64,000 bases of DNA, taken from the IMG/VR virus record IMGVR_UViG_3300020428_000007, positions 1-64,000 of that record; one strand, written 5' to 3'. The notes beneath the pieces are model-generated. The model had not been told where the DNA came from and did not search any database. It saw only the letters and a list, made by a program, of their open reading frames with translations. The position numbers and the translations under genes are program-made. The DNA comes from a virus. This document shows, piece by piece, positions 39,893 to 48,132 of the stretch (position 1 is the stretch's first letter; every line of letters begins with the position of its first letter).

Positions 39893-42410
39893 CCGGGCAG
39901 TTCAGTAGTGGCTTAGCTTTGTTTCTCGCTTCTGTTTCGTCTGCGGCTTGTATACTGATAGTATCATCAGGTGACTTAGCACAATAAGCAGTATAAGTAT
40001 TTAAAACAGCCTCAGCGATACGGTCGTTAAGAACACTATCTTCTCCCGTAGTATATTCACTGAACGTTTCAAAGCTAGCAGACGATACAACGCTAGGTGC
40101 AGTAGTTAAGATACCATTGTACCCTGCTTCTGCTGTCGGTGCATTACCAGACTGCTGTGCCGATTCTCCTAGTATACGAACTACTGTAACTTTCAAATCT
40201 TCAATGTGACTTGGAACAGTTCCGATAGTACTATTCCACGTTGAGCCTTCTTCGGCAGTTACTTCATCTACTTCAATTGTAGTAGTATTAGCTTCGCTTT
40301 CTTTCGGGTGGTTGTCGCTTGCAGAGCTGTATGTATAGAACATAGTTGTAGTAGGATATCCATCTGTGGCATCAGTTATGTACAGAATACTTACTTTCTT
40401 TTGAGTGGTAGGCACGTTGTCTAAAACATATCTAACGTAAGAAGTAAACATGGATACGGATGCAAACTCACCACCTATAATTGCATTACTTGGTATTGAG
40501 AAGTCATTTAGTATCTGAATTATAGTATCGTCACGAGTTTGTTCAGGTGTCCCATTTAAAGTAATATCACTACCATTCGAAGTAGAGCCTGACATATCTC
40601 GGAAGATATATACTTGAAAGCTTTCGCCCTCACTAGCTAACTCAACTTCCGTAACATCAGGAGTATTATCGACTATTGTAGCAATGCCCTCCCTTTTGCC
40701 TATAGTTCCGATACTAGGATTAGAAATAATAAGCTTGAATGTTTCGTCATGCTCTGGAACGTCATCACACTTGATAACGATATCCACCTGCTTAGATGTA
40801 TCGCCTTCATCAAATGTTACTGTACCTGTTGCTGCCGTAAAGTCGCTACCAGAAGTAGCAGTTATTCCAGTTGTCGAATACTCTACGGTACGACTATCTC
40901 CTATGACTGCTTCACTCGAAGTAATGGTGAACGTAGCTGTAGTATCTGTATCAGAAGCACTACACTCGGCAACGTTGATATCATTAACAGAGAATTCAGT
41001 TCCGTTATTTACAACTACGCAAGGCATTTCAAAGGTTAGTACTGCATCGTCTGAATCTTCTACGCCTGCTGTAGCGTAATCTAAATCAGATACTGTGACG
41101 TTAACTGTGTAAGGTATCAACTGTCTAGCATCTTCTTCCTTAATAGTGCGAGTAAGTTTGAATATGCCTATACGTCCACCTTGTTCAACACCTTTAAGTG
41201 TTAGTTCTCTGGAAGGACTAGACCATACATACTTATATCGTCTAAGTTGCCAGTCAGGTGGATCAACAAATCTAACTTCAACTTTGACTTCTGAAACAAA
41301 CGTATCGCCTACGTTCAAACATCTATCTTCACATGGAATAATCGGGTCTGGTTCTGGTGGCGGTGGCGGTGGTGGCTCAGGTGGTTCTGGCTCTGAATAC
41401 TCTTCTACTGGAACTTTCTTGAAGATTTCTAACCATTGACCTCCTCTTGGGCGCACCGACCAGTACAAAGAAAAAGAACTTCCTACTACTTCCATCCAGT
41501 GATCAGTACCAACTTGATGTGCAAAGCCAGCTCCTTTAGATAACAAAGGCATAAGCTTTTCAGAAAGTATCATGTGACCTTGTTGGCAAAGCTCATTAGT
41601 TTTGTACGTATCAAGAGTAGAGAACATGTATTCACCATCTACAGGCATAGATGCTTTTGATACTGACATTGTGTTAAGAGGACCTGAGCCCTTAGATACA
41701 GATTTAAACGTGTTATAAAAACCTTTGTCCAAATCGTAGTTCATAGGTCTTCTATAGATTCTATAGATTTTGTGGCTACTTACTCTGAACTTAGTTTGTG
41801 TCGTTTCTGTAGTTCCAGAAAGATTTATCCAGTCATCCCATCCACTACGGCCCCAGTACTTTATCATTCTATTGCTAAAGTACTTAGTTTGCGTATATGC
41901 ACTTCCGAAGTTATAGAAGATTGTGCCGCTATAATATCTTTCTTGGCTAGACTGATTACATTCTACTACAAACAAATACTCATAGTCTTTTTCAAAGTTA
42001 GTGATAGTAAGAGTCTTGCCTTGTGTTGTATACCAAAGCTCAAACTCGGCAGTATTATCGGCAGGGTCTAATAGAGAAGTATCTGGAACTAAGTTTCTTT
42101 CACTTATTCTAACTATTCCACTACCGTCCTTACTTCTGACGAGTCTAAATCTCTTTGTTCCACTTGTAGTTATTTCAGCCGTAGCTAAGTGGTCAATACC
42201 TCCACTAGCTCTCCAACCAATAGTACCACTTGTAGGCTTTTGGAGATCCATATCAGGAGGTATATTTATAAATGTATGACCTACTTCATCGTCTTTACTT
42301 AGTTCGCGTACTTGTATGCAGTACTCTTTATTCGGGGCCCACTCATAATTAAATGTTTGGACACCCGATGGGTTGTAAAATATCTCAACCCACGGGTTCA
42401 CTTGTGCCAT
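39885..42410 (-). CDS. Adhesin-like fibre protein with Calx-beta and von Willebrand A domains
   Basis: An 841-residue virion-type protein. The first 340 residues are a beta-rich part beginning MAQVNPWVEIFYNPSG. A Pro/Glu linker (EPEPPEPPPPPPPEPDP) follows. Around 480-590 lies a Calx-beta domain (ATGTVTFDEGDTSKQVDIVI, HDETFKLIISNPSIGTIG). Residues 598-760 look like a von Willebrand A domain with the metal-site motif DMSGS (Asp605, Ser607, Ser609) and ILYITDATDG (Asp680). Such domains bind proteins or surface ligands through a divalent ion. The protein ends in an acidic/Cys segment. A host-surface adhesion role is likely. Confidence 0.75.
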   Translation of the reverse strand: MAQVNPWVEIFYNPSGVQTFNYEWAPNKEYCIQVRELSKDDEVGHTFINIPPDMDLQKPTSGTIGWRASGGIDHLATAEITTSGTKRFRLVRSKDGSGIVRISERNLVPDTSLLDPADNTAEFELWYTTQGKTLTITNFEKDYEYLFVVECNQSSQERYYSGTIFYNFGSAYTQTKYFSNRMIKYWGRSGWDDWINLSGTTETTQTKFRVSSHKIYRIYRRPMNYDLDKGFYNTFKSVSKGSGPLNTMSVSKASMPVDGEYMFSTLDTYKTNELCQQGHMILSEKLMPLLSKGAGFAHQVGTDHWMEVVGSSFSLYWSVRPRGGQWLEIFKKVPVEEYSEPEPPEPPPPPPPEPDPIIPCEDRCLNVGDTFVSEVKVEVRFVDPPDWQLRRYKYVWSSPSRELTLKGVEQGGRIGIFKLTRTIKEEDARQLIPYTVNVTVSDLDYATAGVEDSDDAVLTFEMPCVVVNNGTEFSVNDINVAECSASDTDTTATFTITSSEAVIGDSRTVEYSTTGITATSGSDFTAATGTVTFDEGDTSKQVDIVIKCDDVPEHDETFKLIISNPSIGTIGKREGIATIVDNTPDVTEVELASEGESFQVYIFRDMSGSTSNGSDITLNGTPEQTRDDTIIQILNDFSIPSNAIIGGEFASVSMFTSYVRYVLDNVPTTQKKVSILYITDATDGYPTTTMFYTYSSASDNHPKESEANTTTIEVDEVTAEEGSTWNSTIGTVPSHIEDLKVTVVRILGESAQQSGNAPTAEAGYNGILTTAPSVVSSASFETFSEYTTGEDSVLNDRIAEAVLNTYTAYCAKSPDDTISIQAADETEARNKAKPLLNCPDD

Positions 42411-42412
42411 AC

Positions 42413-45400
42413 TTATACCTTTCGATTGACTGTATCTACGTTGTGTACTAGGAAAGGATTTCTACCAACGTAGTAAGAATCACTTTCTTCAACGTCTATA
42501 CAGACTACATCAATCGGATCATCTACGCGTGTTAAAGAACCTACAAGAACTTCTTCTTTGTCTCCATAACAAGAAAGAAGTACATCGCCTACTTTCATAT
42601 CCCTAACGTCCATCCACTGCCAAGTGTCATCGCGTTTAACAAAGATAAGGTGTTCTTGGGTTATTTCAACATCACCATTAATAATCCAATATTCTCTAAA
42701 CCAATCGTGTTTGATTGCTCGAATTGTACTAACTACAGGATAACGTCCGTTTATGTCTTTAGTAGTCCAGTCTTCCCAACCATCTACGTTTTCATCAATC
42801 ATATTAGGAATGAATTCACTAACGAGTCGGTCACCTACTTTAAGTCTTTCTGCGTTAATAGATTTTCCATCTTCTAGCACGACCATCGTACCAAAAGATA
42901 TACAACCACCACCGCCACCACCTGAATAAACTTGTGCTTTCTGCTGTAAGCTTACTTCAATAGGTGCAGACTTTTGTACGTTACCCAAGTCGTCTTTAAC
43001 AAATATCTCTACTGTTAAATTGGCAATTCCTGCTAAACTTGAATTAGAAACCGCACGTTCAAACTGAATACTCATGCACTGATTATTAGCGCCGTAGTTT
43101 GAAACACTATTAGGTACATCGGCTGTTTCTTTAGATTCATCAAAAGCACAATACGGCTTAACTGATACGCGAGACCCTGGGATTGAATTGTTAACTGTAA
43201 CAACGTTCCACTTATAGGTGTAAGAACGCGCTGGGTCAAATTCAAATTCCGCTAATAGTCTGCTAGTCCAATTAGTGCCTGCTGCTTTGTCGTCAACTCC
43301 ACTTGTAGCGCTGTCCGCAGTTTTAGACATAGTAAAGCAAGCTACCTTTCCATTGTCTTGTGCATACTGAGGAACACCGTCACCTAAGTCACCGTCAGTG
43401 CCCCAATCCATATCCAACTTATTAGAGTTAATCTTGAAAGCTAGAATAGTTTCAGGGTGTGCGTACTTAGTTGCAGTAACTTTTGCAGTACCAGTACTTC
43501 TAAGAGTTCCAGTATATACAATGTTCATATCTCCTTGAACAGGGGCAGATGATTCTACAATAGTAGCAATGCCTTCATCTTGAATGATAGCACCAACGCT
43601 TGCATCGTAGATGATAACTTTAAACTGTTCATTCGGGTCACGTTCACTATCAGCAAAAGTATTAATGCTAATAGTACCACTGCCTGCACCTGCTGGAATA
43701 GTAAGACTTCCAGATTTAGATTGATAATCTGCATTTGATGTAGGAGTAGACGGGCTTCCATCTGAACCAGTATTAGCTAGCGTAAAGTTTGTCATACGCT
43801 TAACACCGCTCTGGTTTTCGAAAGAACTAGACCCAGACAAGTCTTCAAACAGATAGCTGTCACCTGCTTTGTCTTTTATTTGCTGAACAGAAACACTACG
43901 CGCACCAGACGGGCTTGATACGGTAGAGTCAGACGCTGGAATATCTACCAAGCTCTTAATGTTGAAAGAGTTGATAAGGTCTTTAGCGTGAGCGTTAGCA
44001 AATCTGTAGTAGTTGCCTGCGGTACTTATATCAAATGCTGCTGCACTGATCACTACCATAGGCTTAGAACCTTTAGCTGCTCTCGCTACTGCAACACCAA
44101 ACGCTGTACCTTGTTCAAGATTAAACATCTTGTTCAAGAAGTGATTAGAAGTATCTACTCCTGCGTTTTCTTTAGCGTGGTGTCTCCATTCTCCAAACTG
44201 GTCAGATACAACAATGTCATAGTTACCTACTACGTTTTTAGGTGAACTATAAGTTGCATCTTGGTACGAGTAGCTACCTTGCTTGACAGTTCCATGTGCA
44301 TCAAATTCATTGACTACGTGAACATCAACCTGAATACCGTAAATGTTTGCCAGTGACTTAGTGAAGAAGTCCATAACAGTAGACATTTGGTAAACGATTT
44401 CATATTCACGCTCATTTACTCTTGGATCAGGGTCATAGGGTGTAGAGTAAGATTGAATACGCTGGTGGGTTACTACCAATAGCTTTTTACCAGATAAAGA
44501 ACCAAGACGGTGCTTTAACATATTAACAATCATCTTTTGGTAATCGTTAAGTTCTTCGAATGTAGAAACGCTACGGTCAACATCCCTATTTGCATCAGTT
44601 CCATTGTATGCAGTAACTGTCTCTAGATAGTTTTCAACATCGTAAAGTCTGTGTGGGTCTGATTCTAACATTAACGTATAGCCGTCAGTATCGTTAGAGT
44701 AAACAACTGTAGAAACATGATTACTATCTCTGAATAACGGATATGGATTAACTTCACCTGCTGCAACGGCTTCGCTACTAGCAGTAATATCTTCTGTTCT
44801 ATAATTCAAAGACAAGTCTTCATTGATTGGGTAGTTAAGACCTACTGTAAACTTAGCTGTAGAGCCTTCCGCTACTGTAATGCTGTTAATAGCTATTTGA
44901 ACATCAGGACAATTTGGAACTTCCTGATCATCAATCTCTACATCGAGCAGAGGAATGTAACAACCAACCCAATAAGCCCAACTGCTGTCAATAGGACAAT
45001 CGATACGTACACTGATTTCTCGCAAGTCGTCGTAATCTGCACTTTCTTCTAGTCTAAACCACTGTAAGAAAGTTGTGCCTCTGCTCCGCTTAGCAGTTAC
45101 TAACTCACCTTTCTTGTTGAATACGCTAGCTGTATACGTAAAGTCTCCATAGCCAGTAACTTTAATTGAAGCTACGCCGTTATCGAGGTCGTTCATTAAG
45201 TAGTGGTCTTCTGTACTGTGGTGTCCAGCACTGTTTATGCCTGACTCTGGTACTTCACAAGGCCAACGATTCTCTTTGTACCCGCGAGTATTTGGATCAT
45301 AAAGCATGTACTCTTGCGAAAGCACATCTGACCCGTACTCCCGTTGACTTGCCATTACTTTAACTACGATATCAGGAACAGCGTTTGCAAATCTCCAAGG

Positions 45401-46516
45401 GTCAAACACAATAGACAAAAGCCCATCTGTGTCTTTATTTCCCATAGTTGAAGCAATACGTTCACCGCCATGATAGACTTCAACCCAGTCTGCATTTTCC
45501 CAAGTCTCGTAGTTAAGATGAAGAACATAAGGGCCTGTAGCAGGGTCAACTAGTCCAACTGTGTGAACGTACTCTACCCAATATTGTCCATCTGTGATTC
45601 TGTTCTCAAATGGAGCTACACGGCTATGAGCAGGTGCTGGAAACAAGCTAGTACCAATATACTCAGTAGTACGAATTTGTGCTAAATGTCTATTGTTGCC
45701 CGGCTCAAAGTCTTGAAGCGTAAGAAACGATTTAGGACCTATAGCAGAATACATCCATCTGCATTTGTCTTCACCACGAACACGAATCATTACTCTATCT
45801 TCACCAGAACCGATTGCAGGGTCTAGACCGAACTCTAGTTTTCCTCTACCAGTAACTCTGCCGCATGTGGAAGCAATTAAAGCACCAAGATAATATACGT
45901 CAATAGAGATACCTTGTTCGTGGTAGCAAGCGTAAAGAATTTCAAAGATACCACCTCTATCACCTAACTCATAAATAGTTTCAGTTATTGCACTACCATT
46001 AGAGAAAGTATGCGTAGACAGGTAACTAGGATTCTCGTAACTTCCTCTACCAAGAAAAGAGTTAGTGCCCGGATTAGTATAAGTTTCTTTTGTGTTTTCA
46101 ATTCCGGGTCTGTTAATTACTTGACCTTCATAAGTACCATAAGCACGTTCTAGACCAAAGCCTGCTTGACCTGCATCTGGTAAGTCGTAACCTTCTGGAT
46201 ATCCACGTAGTATGTCAAATTCGTTTCCACCACTACCGCTACCATCACCAGAACCTGCTTCTGTAATAGGAATAGAGTTAGAACAAGTAAGAGAAGTAAG
46301 CATAGCTAGGTTAGCACAAGGGTCATCTAGTACATCGTCAAAAGTACAGTCCACCTGCATCCAAGTGTTGTTTCCGCTATCTCTTACTTGCGTTTGATCT
46401 GGATAGAAACGAATCCACGTACTATTAAAGCCGTCGCGAAAATAGAACTCGCTGCTGCATTGGTCGAGCCAACCGTTATCTTGTGCATTACGAACTGTTA
46501 GTCTTGTAGTTGTCAT
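42413..46516 (-). CDS. Giant fibre/adhesin with Calx-beta domains and C-terminal Hint domain
   Basis: A 1367-residue virion-type protein. The N-terminal third is repetitive beta sequence with PA14/lectin-like runs (WVEYVHTVGLVDPATGPYVL, HLNYETWENADWVEVYHGGE). Calx-beta segments lie at about 555-600 (ITVAEGSTAKFTVGLNYPIN) and 945-990 (GTISINTFADSERDPNEQFK). Between them is an alpha/beta domain of unknown type (KKLLVVTHQRIQSY). A poly-Gly hinge leads to a Hint domain at 1205-1359. The domain order suggests an adhesin that may process itself near its C terminus. It is the longest of the fibre genes. Confidence 0.75.
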   Translation of the reverse strand: MTTTRLTVRNAQDNGWLDQCSSEFYFRDGFNSTWIRFYPDQTQVRDSGNNTWMQVDCTFDDVLDDPCANLAMLTSLTCSNSIPITEAGSGDGSGSGGNEFDILRGYPEGYDLPDAGQAGFGLERAYGTYEGQVINRPGIENTKETYTNPGTNSFLGRGSYENPSYLSTHTFSNGSAITETIYELGDRGGIFEILYACYHEQGISIDVYYLGALIASTCGRVTGRGKLEFGLDPAIGSGEDRVMIRVRGEDKCRWMYSAIGPKSFLTLQDFEPGNNRHLAQIRTTEYIGTSLFPAPAHSRVAPFENRITDGQYWVEYVHTVGLVDPATGPYVLHLNYETWENADWVEVYHGGERIASTMGNKDTDGLLSIVFDPWRFANAVPDIVVKVMASQREYGSDVLSQEYMLYDPNTRGYKENRWPCEVPESGINSAGHHSTEDHYLMNDLDNGVASIKVTGYGDFTYTASVFNKKGELVTAKRSRGTTFLQWFRLEESADYDDLREISVRIDCPIDSSWAYWVGCYIPLLDVEIDDQEVPNCPDVQIAINSITVAEGSTAKFTVGLNYPINEDLSLNYRTEDITASSEAVAAGEVNPYPLFRDSNHVSTVVYSNDTDGYTLMLESDPHRLYDVENYLETVTAYNGTDANRDVDRSVSTFEELNDYQKMIVNMLKHRLGSLSGKKLLVVTHQRIQSYSTPYDPDPRVNEREYEIVYQMSTVMDFFTKSLANIYGIQVDVHVVNEFDAHGTVKQGSYSYQDATYSSPKNVVGNYDIVVSDQFGEWRHHAKENAGVDTSNHFLNKMFNLEQGTAFGVAVARAAKGSKPMVVISAAAFDISTAGNYYRFANAHAKDLINSFNIKSLVDIPASDSTVSSPSGARSVSVQQIKDKAGDSYLFEDLSGSSSFENQSGVKRMTNFTLANTGSDGSPSTPTSNADYQSKSGSLTIPAGAGSGTISINTFADSERDPNEQFKVIIYDASVGAIIQDEGIATIVESSAPVQGDMNIVYTGTLRSTGTAKVTATKYAHPETILAFKINSNKLDMDWGTDGDLGDGVPQYAQDNGKVACFTMSKTADSATSGVDDKAAGTNWTSRLLAEFEFDPARSYTYKWNVVTVNNSIPGSRVSVKPYCAFDESKETADVPNSVSNYGANNQCMSIQFERAVSNSSLAGIANLTVEIFVKDDLGNVQKSAPIEVSLQQKAQVYSGGGGGGCISFGTMVVLEDGKSINAERLKVGDRLVSEFIPNMIDENVDGWEDWTTKDINGRYPVVSTIRAIKHDWFREYWIINGDVEITQEHLIFVKRDDTWQWMDVRDMKVGDVLLSCYGDKEEVLVGSLTRVDDPIDVVCIDVEESDSYYVGRNPFLVHNVDTVNRKV
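42440..42904 (-). other. C-terminal Hint (intein-fold) domain
   Basis: 155 residues from Cys1205 (GGGGGGCISFGTMVV) to His-Asn at 1358-1359 (FLVHN), followed by VDTVNRKV to the stop. Hint blocks are visible: MVVLEDGKSINAERLKVGD, then VEITQEHLIFVKRDD (the block B region, with EH where many have TxxH), and SYYVGRNPFLVHN. There is no homing endonuclease, and the residue after Asn is Val. That makes true splicing unlikely but leaves N-terminal thioester cleavage possible. Confidence 0.85.
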
Positions 46517-46525
46517 AGCACTACC

Positions 46526-47020
46526 TTAGCGAGGTTTAATCCATAAAGCACCAGCACCAACAGGACCTGGGTCTTCTGTAGTTATATAGATACTTACTTT
46601 ACCATCTAATCCATGTTCGCCTTGAGGTCCAGTAGCACCAATAGGTCCCTGCTCCCCTTGCTTTCCTTGCGCACCACGAACACCACGTTCTCCAACTGGG
46701 CCACGAGGACCTCTACATCCACGTTCACCACGCAATCCATTTTCACCAAGAAGTCCATTAATACCAGCGTTACCAGAAACACCTTGAGGCCCTTCTTTAC
46801 CAGTACCAACATCACTTTGAGTCATAAAGTTATTGATACGTAGAACAGGATAGCCTGGGATGCTTAGCGTAAGAGTACCAGACGTATTATCGTAGTAACC
46901 TTCTAACGTGTCTGCTACTTCATCATCTGTTACAATAGACAAACCTCTACCAGAAGATTCTACATTACCTACAGTAGAACCACCACTAATCATGTTCAAG
47001 TTAGCTTTTGTAATAGCCAT
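46526..47020 (-). CDS. Collagen-like fibre protein 2
   Basis: A 164-residue collagen-like protein. The N-terminal module (YYDNTSGTLTLSIPGYPVL) is followed by a Gly-X-Y tract at 74-140 and a short end (ITTEDPGPVGAGALWIKPR). Cys102 is in the 10th triplet (GCRGPRG). It has no large C-terminal receptor domain, so it may trimerise with or cap another fibre. It sits 9 bases after the giant adhesin start on the same strand (upstream in transcription). Confidence 0.85.
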   Translation of the reverse strand: MAITKANLNMISGGSTVGNVESSGRGLSIVTDDEVADTLEGYYDNTSGTLTLSIPGYPVLRINNFMTQSDVGTGKEGPQGVSGNAGINGLLGENGLRGERGCRGPRGPVGERGVRGAQGKQGEQGPIGATGPQGEHGLDGKVSIYITTEDPGPVGAGALWIKPR

Positions 47021-47032
47021 AATAAGTCTCTC

Positions 47033-47668
47033 TTAAAATTGGTCTAAGTCATCATCGTACTGACCGATATCTGGATTTACCCAAATAGAGCCAGGTCCTA
47101 TGCTAGAGCCAGGGTCTGTACTACTAATAACTATGTTGATGTTTCCAGCAGGGCCTTGCTCTCCACGTGGGCCAGTAGGACCTGTAGCACCAGTAGGTCC
47201 AGTTGGGCCTACATCACCACGCTCACCTTTCTTTCCTTGCAGTCCACGTGGGCCCATAGGTCCAGCACATCCAGCAGGACCGGGAAGTCCAACTTGTCCA
47301 TCACGACCATTCTGTCCATCTTCACCACGAGGGCCTGTAGGTCCAATAGGTCCAATACAGCCTTCGTCACCAACTTCTCCATCTTTACCATCGCGTCCAT
47401 CACGACCATCTTCGCCAGCTTCTCCTTGAGGACCTTGCTGACCCTGAGGAATGCTATCGAATGTAGGAAAGCCAGTAATAGCAATCTCATTACCGCTAGC
47501 AAATGTTAGAGTAAGAATGCCGCTTCCTTGGTCATAAAATCCAGCTTCGATTTCGCTGGTGGTGTCAACTGCTTCGCTAGACGTAGCTAGCTTTCCGTTT
47601 TTGACAACTACACTGCTACCTTCGTCACCTGATGATCGTACCATAGTTACAGGAATTTTTGTAAGCAT
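47033..47668 (-). CDS. Collagen-like fibre protein 3
   Basis: A 211-residue collagen-like protein with the shared module GFYDQGSGILTLTFASGN, the longest regular Gly-X-Y tract of this set (residues 76-175, about 33 triplets) and an end (ISSTDPGSSIGPGSIWVNP) similar to collagen-like protein 2. Cys104 and Cys134 occupy triplets 10 and 20. The tract includes charged runs GRDGRDGKDG that could stabilise a triple helix. Confidence 0.86.
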   Translation of the reverse strand: MLTKIPVTMVRSSGDEGSSVVVKNGKLATSSEAVDTTSEIEAGFYDQGSGILTLTFASGNEIAITGFPTFDSIPQGQQGPQGEAGEDGRDGRDGKDGEVGDEGCIGPIGPTGPRGEDGQNGRDGQVGLPGPAGCAGPMGPRGLQGKKGERGDVGPTGPTGATGPTGPRGEQGPAGNINIVISSTDPGSSIGPGSIWVNPDIGQYDDDLDQF

Positions 47669-47670
47669 AA

Positions 47671-48132
47671 TTAAACCCTGTTATGTACTAAAATGCCGTT
47701 TAGAAAATATGTATCGCACATATCAACCTTTAATTCGAATGTTTGTACGCTAACTTCTATAAAAGAAATTGTCTCTACTTTAAATTGCGTAGAGTGTCCA
47801 AACATAACATCGCCTTTTTGAATTTGTGGAGGCTTCTTCCATTCCCAAAAATCATTACGCTTGATTAAAATGGGTTGGTCGGCTACAAAGTGCATCAAGT
47901 TTATTTTATAGTATCCACTGCGTATGAATATTTCGCGGTCTATAACAGTGCCTTCAATCACTTTTCCTTGAACGTCTTTTGTAGCCCATTCCATAGCGAA
48001 CTCTTGATTACCAAATCTAGAACTAGGCATAGCGCCTATTCTTAATGCAGTAATCTGATCGCCTACGAATACATCTTGTGTATTCTTACTTTGAAGTATA
48101 TCTGTTCCTGTAGTAATCCTTTGCTTAATCAT
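47671..48132 (-). CDS. Stand-alone degenerate Hint-like protein
   Basis: A 153-residue protein that aligns by pattern with the Hint domain at the end of its upstream neighbour. QDVFVGDQITALRIG matches the 'yvkvGDtl' block. EWATKDVQGKVIEGTV matches 'W..w.t.e..np.iv', and WKKPPQIQKGDVMFG matches 'w.dV.dvkvGD'. It ends DTYFLNGILVHNRV. It lacks a Cys at the position of the catalytic Cys1. It starts at the last base of the neighbour's stop (overlap of one base) and may be a duplicated Hint domain separated from its fibre. Confidence 0.6.
   Translation of the reverse strand: MIKQRITTGTDILQSKNTQDVFVGDQITALRIGAMPSSRFGNQEFAMEWATKDVQGKVIEGTVIDREIFIRSGYYKINLMHFVADQPILIKRNDFWEWKKPPQIQKGDVMFGHSTQFKVETISFIEVSVQTFELKVDMCDTYFLNGILVHNRV

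Noticed and set aside
42413-46516. True splicing intein at the C terminus of the giant adhesin
   Set aside because: There is no nucleophile after Asn, no endonuclease and only eight residues follow, so a Hint cleavage-type domain fits better.
38618-47509. Long plus-strand frames rich in Pro, Ser and Thr opposite the collagen-like genes
   Set aside because: They are the antisense reading of Gly-X-Y codons, have no ribosome site and run against the late block.
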